Below are positions 1 through 7,886 of a DNA stretch of 64,000 bases, in pieces. Source of the stretch: Blattabacterium cuenoti (GTDB lineage: Bacteria; Bacteroidota; Bacteroidia; Flavobacteriales; Blattabacteriaceae); NCBI RefSeq assembly GCF_014251635.1, contig NZ_CP059194.1:62001-126000 (forward strand), written 5' to 3'. Position 1 is the first letter of the stretch, and each line of letters opens with the position of its first letter. Made by a program: the position numbers and the translations under genes. Below the pieces are notes generated by a model, which saw nothing but the letters and a program-made list of their open reading frames with translations, was not told the DNA's origin and did not search any database.

Positions 1-1
1 A

Positions 2-400
2 GGAAATGTAGGATGTATGGTGAATGGAGCTGGATTAGCTATGGCTACTATGGATATGATTAAGTCTTGTGGAGGAATTCCGGCTAATTTTTTAGATATA
101 GGAGGGTCTGCTGATCGAGAACGTGTAGAAAAAGCATTTTATTTGATATTAAAGGATAAATCTGTAAAAACAATATTAATCAACATATTTGGAGGGATTG
201 TTCGTTGTGATACGGTTGCAGAAGGAATTGTCAATTCTTATTCTAAAATTCATCATGATATTGAAATTCCTGTAGTTGTTCGTTTGCAAGGAACAAATGA
301 AAAAGTAGCAAAAAAATTGATTAAAAAAAGTTTATTACCTATTTATTTTACTGATACTTTAAAAGAAGCTGCTGATAAGATTCAAGAAATTATAAGATAA
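2..400 (+). CDS. sucC: Succinyl-CoA ligase (ADP-forming) beta subunit, 3' part
   Basis: This is the C-terminal part of the succinyl-CoA ligase beta subunit; the gene enters from the left edge. The frame is open from base 2 and begins [18 protein letters not shown], the conserved stretch at the start of the CoA-ligase domain. The ATP-grasp half lies outside the window. The rest ([12 protein letters not shown], [19 protein letters not shown]) matches the family closely. The enzyme makes ATP from succinyl-CoA in the TCA cycle, alongside gltA and fumC in this window. The internal ATG at 17 is not the real start. It ends 12 bases before dnaX. Confidence 0.95.
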   Translation, partial: GNVGCMVNGAGLAMATMDMIKSCGGIPANFLDIGGSADRERVEKAFYLILKDKSVKTILINIFGGIVRCDTVAEGIVNSYSKIHHDIEIPVVVRLQGTNEKVAKKLIKKSLLPIYFTDTLKEAADKIQEIIR

Positions 401-412
401 GATTCATTTTTT

Positions 413-1903
413 ATGAAAAAAAATTTTTCTGTATTATCTGAAAAATATAAACCCTTAAAATGGAATGAAGTAATAGGACAAAAAGACATAATTTTTCTTT
501 TAAAAAAAACAATACAAGAAAATTGTTTATCTAAAATTTTATTTTTCTTTGGTCCAGAAGGAGTCGGAAAAAATACATGTGCTCGGATTTTATCAAATGA
601 ATTAAATTCTTTTTCAGAATTAGAAAATACCCCTTTGAATCTATTTGAAATTAATGGTCTATTTAATAATTCATTAGAATTTTTTGATAAAATCATCAGC
701 CAATCTCGTTTTATCCCTAAAATAGGAAAATACAATGTATTTATCATTAATAATATACATATGTTTTCTCAATATTTTTTAAATTTTTTTCTAAGATTCT
801 TAGAAGAAAAACATACACATGTATTATTCATTTTTTGTGGAACAGAAGAAAGAAAAATTCCAAAATTTATTTTATCACGTTGCCAAGTTTACGAATTCAA
901 AAGTATTTCTACAAAAGAAATTTTTTTTCATTTAAAAATGATCGCTGAAAAAGAAAATATAAAAGTAGAAAGTGAAGCGTTATTGATTTTATCAAAACAT
1001 GTAAAAGGATCTATTAGTAAAGCTCTTTATTTATTTGATAAATTAATTTTATATAGTGAAAAAAAAATATCCAAAGATTTTATAATTCAAAAATTAGGAA
1101 TTATTGATATAAAGTATTATTTTAAAATAGTAGATTATCTTTTAGATAAAAAAATACATAAAGCGTTTATTTTATTGGATCAAATTTTACAAGAAAAAAT
1201 TGATTCTTATGATTATTTAATTATAGGATTAATCAAACATTTCAGAAATTTATTTTTATCTAAAAATTATGAAACAATTTCTGTTTTGAAATTTAAAAAA
1301 GAAATAATATTCTCTTACGTTGCGCAATCAAAAAAAATGTCTTATTTTTTTTTAGTGAATGCTTTAAATATTTGTTTTCGTTTGAAAAGAGAATATGAAA
1401 GATTAAATCAAAATTATCGATTAACAATCGAAATTTATTTAATACAGTTAGCATATTTGTTTCATAATAATAATAAAAATTCTTCCTTAATAGAAGAAGA
1501 AGAAAAAAAAAATGAAAAATTTTATAAGAATCATGAAATCATTCAATTCTTACAAAAGAATTGGACAGAATTTGTACATAAATTTTATGGGAAAATAAGT
1601 CCTATTTATTTATATTTTTTGAAAAATGAAATAGAATTTCAAATAGAAAAAAATAAAATATTTTTTATTATCCCATATAAATTAGGAAACCATAGTTTTT
1701 TGTTCATTCAAACACATTTTTTAAAATATTTTAAAGAAAAATTAAATAATCTACATTTAGAATTTGAAATAGTGAAAAAAAATTCAGATACAATAAAACA
1801 ATATAATCTTTTATATCAGAAAAATCAATTAATAGAAACATTAATAGAACGGTTGAATTTAAAAATTTCTTCTTCTGAAATACAAGAAAAAAAAAACTTT
1901 TGA
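413..1903 (+). CDS. dnaX: DNA polymerase III subunit gamma/tau, ATPase motifs degraded
   Basis: This is the DnaX clamp-loader subunit, 496 residues. The N-terminus (LSEKYKPLKWNEVIGQKDI) and the lid region are typical, and the arginine-finger SRC motif is kept (R156). The C-terminal region is Lys/Asn/Phe-rich and resembles the flavobacterial tau tail. The ATPase signatures are altered. Walker A reads GPEGVGKN (residues 47-54), with Asn54 where Ser/Thr is expected. The Walker B Asp-Glu is Asn-Asn (N113, N114, in FIINNIHM). The four zinc-binding cysteines after the P-loop are missing. The reading frame is intact, so this is not simple pseudogenisation. Identity as DnaX rather than HolB rests on the N-terminal signature and the long C-terminal extension. 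Confidence 0.88.
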   Translation: MKKNFSVLSEKYKPLKWNEVIGQKDIIFLLKKTIQENCLSKILFFFGPEGVGKNTCARILSNELNSFSELENTPLNLFEINGLFNNSLEFFDKIISQSRFIPKIGKYNVFIINNIHMFSQYFLNFFLRFLEEKHTHVLFIFCGTEERKIPKFILSRCQVYEFKSISTKEIFFHLKMIAEKENIKVESEALLILSKHVKGSISKALYLFDKLILYSEKKISKDFIIQKLGIIDIKYYFKIVDYLLDKKIHKAFILLDQILQEKIDSYDYLIIGLIKHFRNLFLSKNYETISVLKFKKEIIFSYVAQSKKMSYFFLVNALNICFRLKREYERLNQNYRLTIEIYLIQLAYLFHNNNKNSSLIEEEEKKNEKFYKNHEIIQFLQKNWTEFVHKFYGKISPIYLYFLKNEIEFQIEKNKIFFIIPYKLGNHSFLFIQTHFLKYFKEKLNNLHLEFEIVKKNSDTIKQYNLLYQKNQLIETLIERLNLKISSSEIQEKKNF

Positions 1904-2018
1904 TAAACGATTCTTTTTTTTAATAATATTTTTATTCAAATTATTTATAATTTGTAGAAATGAAAGAGATATTTTATCTTTTTTTTTATTTATAAAATAT
2001 TTTTAATGATTTTAATTT

Positions 2019-4139
2019 ATGATTCATCATTATTCGTCAAACAGTAGAAAAAAAATTTTTTTCTCTTCTGCTTATTCCGATGAAGATATTGAAAATGATA
2101 GTACTGCCTCTTCTTATGGATCTGGAGGGAGTGGAACAGGTTCTGGTTATTATGGAGGAGGGTCTTCAATAAGAAGTAAAACTCCTGTTTTAGATAATTT
2201 TGGACGAGATTTAAATTCCATAGCGATGGAAGGAAAATTAGATCCAGTGGTAGGTAGAGATAAAGAAGTTGAACGTGTATCTCAAATATTGAGTAGGAGA
2301 AAAAAAAATAACCCTCTTCTTATAGGAGAACCTGGAGTAGGAAAATCTGCTATTGCTGAAGGGTTAGCGTTGCGTATTGTGCAGAAAAAAGTTTCTAGAG
2401 TATTGTATAATAAGAGAGTCGTTGTATTAGATTTAGCAAGTTTAGTTGCTGGAACTAAATATAGAGGTCAATTTGAAGAAAGAATGAAAGCCATTATAAA
2501 TGAATCAGAAAAAAATACAGGACTAATTCTTTTTATAGATGAAATTCATACTATGATTGGAGCAGGAGGGACTACAGGTTCATTAGATGCTTCTAACATA
2601 TTTAAACCGGCCTTAGCGAGAGGAGATATTCAATGTATTGGCGCTACTACACTAAATGAATATAGACAATACATAGAAAAAGATGGAGCATTAGAGAGAA
2701 GATTTCAAAAAATCATTGTGCAACCTTCTTCTGAGGAAGAAACCGTAGAAATATTAAAAAAGATAAAAGGAAAATATGAAAGTCATCATAATGTTATTTA
2801 TACAGAAGAAGCGATAAAAGCTTGTGTACATCTTACTGTACGATATATTGTAGATCGTTTTTTACCAGATAAAGCGATTGATGCTTTAGATGAAGCGGGA
2901 TCCCGTGTTCACATTAAGAATATAAAAGTTCCACAGGAAATAGTTCTTTTGGAAAAAGAATTAGAAAGCATTCGAAAAGAGAAATCTAAAGTAGTTAAAA
3001 GTCAAAAATATGAAGAAGCGGCACGATTACGTGATACAGAAAAACGGATAGAAAAAAAATTAATAAAAGCTCAAAAAGAGTGGGAAGAATCTTCTAAAAA
3101 AAATAAAGAAATTGTATCCGAAGAAAATGTTGAAGAAGTGGTGTCTATGATGAGTGGAGTTCCAGTAAATAAAATAGCTCAAGCTGAAATGAAAAAATTG
3201 AGCAAAATGATAGATATATTAAAAGAAAAAATAGTAGGACAAAATGAAGCTGTAGAAAAAATAGTAAAAGCGGTTCAAAGAAATAGAACTGGGTTGAAAG
3301 ACCCCAATTCACCTATAGGTTCTTTTATTTTTTTAGGACAAACAGGAGTAGGAAAAACTTATTTGGCAAAAATTTTTGCTAAAGAATTATTTGATTCTGA
3401 GGAATCATTAATTCGAATAGATATGAGTGAATATATGGAAAAATTTTCTGTATCTAGATTAATAGGGGCCCCTCCAGGTTATGTAGGTTATGAAGAAGGA
3501 GGACAATTAACAGAGATTATACGTCGTAGACCTTATTCTGTAATATTATTAGATGAGATCGAAAAAGCTCATCATGAAGTATTTAATGTTTTATTACAAA
3601 TGTTAGACTATGGATGTGTAACAGATAGTATTGGAAGAAAAATAAATTTTAAAAATACCGTAATTATTTTTACTTCAAATACGGGAACACAACAATTAAA
3701 AGAATTTGGTCAGGGAATAGGTTTTCATACTCAAGCAAGAAAATTAAACAATTATATTAAAAATGTATTAGAACAAGCTTTAAAACGAACTTTTTCTCCT
3801 GAATTTTTAAATAGAATAGATGATATTGTTATTTTTAATTCTCTATCAAAAGAAGATATATCAAAAATAACTTGTATAGAATTGAAAAAAATAATTCTTC
3901 ATGTACATAATTTAGGTTATGAATTAGTCCTATTTCCTGAAGTAATAGATTTTATTAAAAAAAGAGGATTTGATCAAGAATACGGAGCTCGTCCTTTAAA
4001 AAGAGTAATAGAAAAATTTATAAAAAATCCTATATCTGAATATATAATTAGTGAAAAATTAAAAAAAGGAGATAAAATTTCACTAAAAATGAATGCAAGT
4101 TATGACAATGTAAAAGTATTAATTAGTCAAAAAAAATGA
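2019..4139 (+). CDS. clpC: ClpC-type AAA+ unfoldase lacking the N-domain
   Basis: This is a 706-residue double-AAA+ chaperone. It has Walker A1 GEPGVGKS (residues 103-110), Walker B1 ILFIDEIHT, a short M-domain with a UVR-like KYEEAARLRD stretch, Walker A2 GQTGVGKT and Walker B2 VILLDEIEKAHHE. The short M-domain indicates ClpC rather than ClpB. An IGF tripeptide in the second AAA+ domain fits ClpP docking. The usual N-terminal double Clp-repeat domain is absent: residues 1-52 are Ser/Gly/Tyr-rich and run straight into the conserved KTPVLDNFGRDL linker. The 115 bp upstream cannot encode the missing domain. It probably feeds substrates to ClpP, with altered adaptor use. Its stop overlaps the nth start. 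Confidence 0.9.
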   Translation: MIHHYSSNSRKKIFFSSAYSDEDIENDSTASSYGSGGSGTGSGYYGGGSSIRSKTPVLDNFGRDLNSIAMEGKLDPVVGRDKEVERVSQILSRRKKNNPLLIGEPGVGKSAIAEGLALRIVQKKVSRVLYNKRVVVLDLASLVAGTKYRGQFEERMKAIINESEKNTGLILFIDEIHTMIGAGGTTGSLDASNIFKPALARGDIQCIGATTLNEYRQYIEKDGALERRFQKIIVQPSSEEETVEILKKIKGKYESHHNVIYTEEAIKACVHLTVRYIVDRFLPDKAIDALDEAGSRVHIKNIKVPQEIVLLEKELESIRKEKSKVVKSQKYEEAARLRDTEKRIEKKLIKAQKEWEESSKKNKEIVSEENVEEVVSMMSGVPVNKIAQAEMKKLSKMIDILKEKIVGQNEAVEKIVKAVQRNRTGLKDPNSPIGSFIFLGQTGVGKTYLAKIFAKELFDSEESLIRIDMSEYMEKFSVSRLIGAPPGYVGYEEGGQLTEIIRRRPYSVILLDEIEKAHHEVFNVLLQMLDYGCVTDSIGRKINFKNTVIIFTSNTGTQQLKEFGQGIGFHTQARKLNNYIKNVLEQALKRTFSPEFLNRIDDIVIFNSLSKEDISKITCIELKKIILHVHNLGYELVLFPEVIDFIKKRGFDQEYGARPLKRVIEKFIKNPISEYIISEKLKKGDKISLKMNASYDNVKVLISQKK

Positions 4140-4771
4140 ATATTCTTTTAAAAAAGAAAAATATCATTGAAAGAATATTAGATTTTTTATATCCTAATCC
4201 AACGAGTACTCTCTATTATATTAACGAATATACCTTATTGATTTCTATAATATTAACCGCTAAAAGTAAAGAAAAAAAAGTAAATGAAATAACAAAACTT
4301 TTATTTAAAAAAATAAAGACCCCCATGGATACAATTTGTATCTCTATTGAAGAAATAAAAAATTATATAAAAAATATAGGGCTTTATAATATAAAATCTA
4401 AAAATATTTATGATTTATCTGTCATCTTAATAGAAGAATATAATGGAATTATTCCTAAGGATATTTTAAAATTAAAATCTTTACCTGGAGTAGGACATAA
4501 AACTGCGTCTGTTTTTTTATCTCATGTATCTAATGAATCTGTATTTCCTGTGGATACGCACATTCATAGAATGATGTTTCGTTGGAAACTAAGTAATGGA
4601 AAAAACGTGAAACAAACAGAACAAGATGCAAAACGTATTTTCAAAAAAGAAAATTGGAAAAAATTACATTTTCAAATTATTTTTTATGCTAAAAAATATT
4701 CTCCATCCCAAAAATGGGATTATAAAAAAGATATTATATACCAAGAATTATTAATTAATAATTTATTGTAA
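4136..4771 (+). CDS. nth: Endonuclease III (DNA glycosylase/AP lyase)
   Basis: This is a base-excision repair glycosylase of the HhH-GPD family, 211 residues. The helix-hairpin-helix LPGVGHKTA carries the catalytic lysine, and VDTHIHR carries the catalytic aspartate. The C-terminal Cys-X6-Cys-X2-Cys-X5-Cys loop that holds [4Fe-4S] in E. coli Nth is absent: the tail reads YAKKYSPSQKWDYKKDII and has no cysteine. I recall cluster-less Nth proteins in other Flavobacteria, so this is probably lineage-typical. The ATG overlaps the clpC stop by 4 bases, which suggests translational coupling. Confidence 0.9.
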   Translation: MNILLKKKNIIERILDFLYPNPTSTLYYINEYTLLISIILTAKSKEKKVNEITKLLFKKIKTPMDTICISIEEIKNYIKNIGLYNIKSKNIYDLSVILIEEYNGIIPKDILKLKSLPGVGHKTASVFLSHVSNESVFPVDTHIHRMMFRWKLSNGKNVKQTEQDAKRIFKKENWKKLHFQIIFYAKKYSPSQKWDYKKDIIYQELLINNLL

Positions 4772-4788
4772 ACTAATATTTTTTAAAT

Positions 4789-5148
4789 TTAAAAAGGTAA
4801 ATCATCAAAATCATCAGAGGATAAAGAAGAAGATGAAGAAGCAGTGGAAGTTTTATTTGAAGTTCCTGTATAATTAGAATGATATTCTATTTTCCATCCT
4901 TGTATAGAATTAAAGTATTTAATAATTCCTTCAGGATTTGTCCATTCTCTTCCTCGAATATTGATAAAAATTTTTATTTTATCTTTTGGTTTTACATTTT
5001 CTAACAAATCCACTTTATCTTGAATAAATTCAACTAATATATTTTGAGGATATGGCTCTTCAGTGGTAATAACTATTTCTCTTTTTTGAAATCCGCTATT
5101 AAATTTTTGAATATCAAATAGTTTTTTGACTATTCCTATAATTTCCAT
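4789..5148 (-). CDS. DUF3127 OB-fold protein with SSB-like C-terminal tip
   Basis: This is a 119-residue protein of the DUF3127 family, a Bacteroidota group predicted to adopt an OB-fold and to resemble single-stranded-DNA-binding proteins. Residues 1-95 hold the domain (MEIIGIVKKLF at the start, IRGREWTNPEG near the end). Residues 96-119 form a Ser/Thr linker ending DDFDDLPF. That ending closely resembles the acidic tip through which SSB recruits repair and replication partners. The function is inferred. It is convergent with nth and lies downstream of the SPFH gene. Confidence 0.75.
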   Translation of the reverse strand: MEIIGIVKKLFDIQKFNSGFQKREIVITTEEPYPQNILVEFIQDKVDLLENVKPKDKIKIFINIRGREWTNPEGIIKYFNSIQGWKIEYHSNYTGTSNKTSTASSSSSLSSDDFDDLPF

Positions 5149-5160
5149 GAAATTTAAAAT

Positions 5161-6096
5161 TTATTTTTTTCTATTATTGTTCTTTTTTTTAAGAGTTTCT
5201 CCAATTTGGTTAGAAATATTAAATGAAGTGATCATGTTGTTTAACATTTCATTCGCTGATCCTGGTGAATTAGGTAATAAAATTAAATTAGTATTTCCAC
5301 TTTCTCCCATAGATTGAAGAGTATCATAATGTTGTGTTACAACAATTAAAGCAGAAGCTTCTTGTGAATTTATTCCTACATTATTTAACACTTCTACTGA
5401 TTCTAAAATTCCTCTAGCTATTTCTCTACGTTGGTCTGCTGTTCCTTTTCCTTGTAATTTTTTACTTTCAGCTTCTGCCTTAGCTTTAGCTACTATTTTA
5501 ATCCTCTCAGCTTCTGCTTGATATTCAGCCGCTACTTTTTCTCTCTCCGCTGTATTAATTCGATTCATAGCTTGTTTTACTTGTTCGTCTGGATCAAGAT
5601 CTGTAACTAATGCTTTAATTATAGAATATCCATAATCCAACATAGATCCTTCCAATTCTCCTTTAACTGCAAGAGCAATATGATCTTTTCGTTCAAAAAC
5701 ATCATCTAAACGCATTTTAGGAACTTCTGCTCTAACAACATCAAATATATAAGAAGTAATCTGAGCATGAGAATTATCCAATTTATAAAAAGCTTCATAT
5801 ACTTTATCTTTTATAACCTTGAACTGAACCGATACTTTTACTTTAACAAAGACATTATCTTTTGTTTTCGTATCCACTAATACATCTAATTGTTGAATTT
5901 TTAATGTTAATTTTCCTACTATATTATCTATAATAGGAAGCTTAAAATTTAATCCTGCATAACAAATATTATGAAATTTTCCCACTCTTTCAAGAATAGC
6001 GGCTGTTTCCTGGTTCACTATAAAAATAAAACTAGAAAAAAAAGATAAAATTAAAAGAACCAATATTCCATAAAATAATAAACTGAAAATACTCAT
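5161..6096 (-). CDS. SPFH/Band 7 (stomatin/QmcA-like) membrane protein
   Basis: This is a 311-residue SPFH-domain protein. It has one N-terminal membrane segment (about residues 3-28), then the band-7 domain beginning NQETAAILERVGKFHNI. An Ala/Glu-rich coiled coil (AEREKVAAEYQAEAERIKIVAKAKAEA; positions about 190-225) is followed by a short polar C-terminus. Family members form membrane rings or microdomains and often regulate FtsH-type proteolysis; the role here is inferred. It lies 12 bp downstream of the MIP18-family gene on the same strand. Confidence 0.85.
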   Translation of the reverse strand: MSIFSLLFYGILVLLILSFFSSFIFIVNQETAAILERVGKFHNICYAGLNFKLPIIDNIVGKLTLKIQQLDVLVDTKTKDNVFVKVKVSVQFKVIKDKVYEAFYKLDNSHAQITSYIFDVVRAEVPKMRLDDVFERKDHIALAVKGELEGSMLDYGYSIIKALVTDLDPDEQVKQAMNRINTAEREKVAAEYQAEAERIKIVAKAKAEAESKKLQGKGTADQRREIARGILESVEVLNNVGINSQEASALIVVTQHYDTLQSMGESGNTNLILLPNSPGSANEMLNNMITSFNISNQIGETLKKKNNNRKK

Positions 6097-6108
6097 ATTA
6101 TATTTATA

Positions 6109-6423
6109 TTATAACAATCCTAGTTCTAAACGAGCTTCTTCGCTCATAAATTCCCGACTCCAAGGCGGATCAAATGTTAAAACTACATCTACTTTTTTTA
6201 TTCCTTGTATGGATTTAACTTTTTCTTTGACTTCCAAAGGTAAACTTTCTGCTACTGGACAATTAGGTGTAGTTAAAGTCATTACTATTTTTACTTTATC
6301 TATTCCAAAAACTTGAACATCGTAAATCAGACCTAATTCATAAATATCTACTGAAATTTCTGGATCATATATACTTTTTAGTACTGAAATAATACGTTCT
6401 TCTAAAGAACAATCTTGATTCAT
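6109..6423 (-). CDS. MIP18/DUF59-family Fe-S cluster assembly factor
   Basis: This 104-residue single-domain protein belongs to the MIP18 (DUF59, SufT-like) family. It shows the conserved YDPEISVDIYELGLIYD segment and the TLTTPNCPVAESLP loop, whose cysteine is conserved in the family. Such proteins assist maturation of Fe-S proteins, of which this window has many (ActB, IlvD, MutY). Its start codon overlaps the stop of the upstream M16 gene by 4 bases. No other suf genes lie in the window. Confidence 0.85.
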   Translation of the reverse strand: MNQDCSLEERIISVLKSIYDPEISVDIYELGLIYDVQVFGIDKVKIVMTLTTPNCPVAESLPLEVKEKVKSIQGIKKVDVVLTFDPPWSREFMSEEARLELGLL

Positions 6424-7886
6424 TTTTCTTCTTTTTTTATTAAAGATCCAAATTGATCAAAATAACGAATAGGATAACCTAACTTTTTGAGATTAGGTAA
6501 TATATCACTATTTTTTCCAACAATTATAATTCTTCCATTTTTTGTAGAAAAAAATTTTTTGGATGATTGATATATATTATCTATCGTAACTGATTCTATT
6601 TGATTTAAATAATTTTTGTAAAATCCACTTGGAAGATTATTTTTTAATTCACATATAAAAAGATCACTAATTCTATTAGGATCTTCAAAATCAAGAATAA
6701 ATTGACCACTTATTTCTTTTTTCTTGATATTTAATTCTTCTAAAGAGACTTGATTTTCTGTTATTTCCACAATTTCTTTTATAATATCCTTTATAACCTT
6801 TTCTGTTACTTCATTTCTTACTTGAGTATAAATTGAAAAATAACCAATATTTCTGTCTGATTTTAAAATAGAATAAGCTCCATATGTATAAGCTTTCTTT
6901 TCTCTAAGATTCAAAAATAAACGACTTTGAGGCCCTCCCCCTAAAATTCCATTTGCAAGTATAGAAGAAAAATATTCAGGATCATTTTTTTTTAAACAAA
7001 CCGGTCCACCGAAACAAATAGTAGATTGAGTTAAAGAAGGAATATCCACTACATCAATTTCTATTTTAGATGGAATCACATACTCCTCTATAACAGGATC
7101 ATCTATATATGGTTTCTTTTTCCATTTAGAAAAATAAAGATGACACAATTTTTCTACTTCTTTTTTGGATACATCCCCGATAAAAGAAAGATAGGATATA
7201 TTTGGGATATAATATTTTTCGTACAATTTTTTTAAATCATGAAGGGTGATATTTTTAATAGTATCATGAGTTTCGTATTCTCCATAAGGATGATTTTTTC
7301 CAAAATATAAAACGTTTCTTACTCTTTGTAAAATAGCATTTGGATCCTTTTCTGAAAGGCTGATATCGATAATTCTTTGTTTTATTATTTTATCTAATTC
7401 TTTGGAATTATCAAACACACTATTCATTAAAATATCGCTCATGATTGAAACTGATTTATCCAAATATTTTTTCATAGTGAAAATAGATATTTCTGAAAAA
7501 GAAGTGTATAAACTACATCCCATGTAATCAACAATTTCGTCTAGTTCTTCTTTAGTGTAATTTTTTGTTCCAGAACGAATCATTTGACCAAAAACTTTTT
7601 TTATTCCGGCCTTATCTTTTTCTAGAAAAGGTTTACAATCTAATTCTAACCCAATTCTAACTAAAGGAAGTTTGTGATTTTCTACTATTAAAACTTTTAA
7701 CCCATTTTTCATTTGAAAAAATTTAGGTTTTTCAATATTTATAGTAGTCTTTCTTTTTAGAGATTGAGGTGGTATATTCCGATTAAATATATGAGCAAAC
7801 ATAATTATTGTATGAAAAAAAATTATTATAGAAAGGATAATTTTTACAAGGAATTTATTTATTTGTGTTATTGTTATCTGGAACAT
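6420..7886 (-). CDS. M16 peptidase family protein, likely non-catalytic partner
   Basis: This 488-residue protein has the M16 (insulinase-like) fold. A hydrophobic N-terminus (about residues 10-30) suggests export. The zinc-ligand motif HxxEH is missing where expected: the helix reads GIKKVFGQMIRSGTKNYTKEEL. A glycine-rich stretch typical of inactive M16B partners (NGILGGGPQSRLFLNLREKKAYTYG) is present. It is encoded directly after an HxxEH-containing M16 gene with a 32-base overlap, so the two probably form a heterodimeric periplasmic peptidase. An internal ATG at 7802 (MFAHIFNR) is an alternative start. Confidence 0.87.
   Translation of the reverse strand: MFQITITQINKFLVKIILSIIIFFHTIIMFAHIFNRNIPPQSLKRKTTINIEKPKFFQMKNGLKVLIVENHKLPLVRIGLELDCKPFLEKDKAGIKKVFGQMIRSGTKNYTKEELDEIVDYMGCSLYTSFSEISIFTMKKYLDKSVSIMSDILMNSVFDNSKELDKIIKQRIIDISLSEKDPNAILQRVRNVLYFGKNHPYGEYETHDTIKNITLHDLKKLYEKYYIPNISYLSFIGDVSKKEVEKLCHLYFSKWKKKPYIDDPVIEEYVIPSKIEIDVVDIPSLTQSTICFGGPVCLKKNDPEYFSSILANGILGGGPQSRLFLNLREKKAYTYGAYSILKSDRNIGYFSIYTQVRNEVTEKVIKDIIKEIVEITENQVSLEELNIKKKEISGQFILDFEDPNRISDLFICELKNNLPSGFYKNYLNQIESVTIDNIYQSSKKFFSTKNGRIIIVGKNSDILPNLKKLGYPIRYFDQFGSLIKKEEK

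Noticed and set aside
382-747. Minus-strand frame opposite dnaX
   Set aside because: It lies wholly antisense to a well-supported gene and has low-complexity Phe/Lys/Ser content.
1937-1954. 7-bp inverted repeat (CAAATTA/TAATTTG) between dnaX and clpC
   Set aside because: It is all A/T apart from the end bases, with no T-run directly after it; a chance match in AT-rich DNA cannot be excluded.
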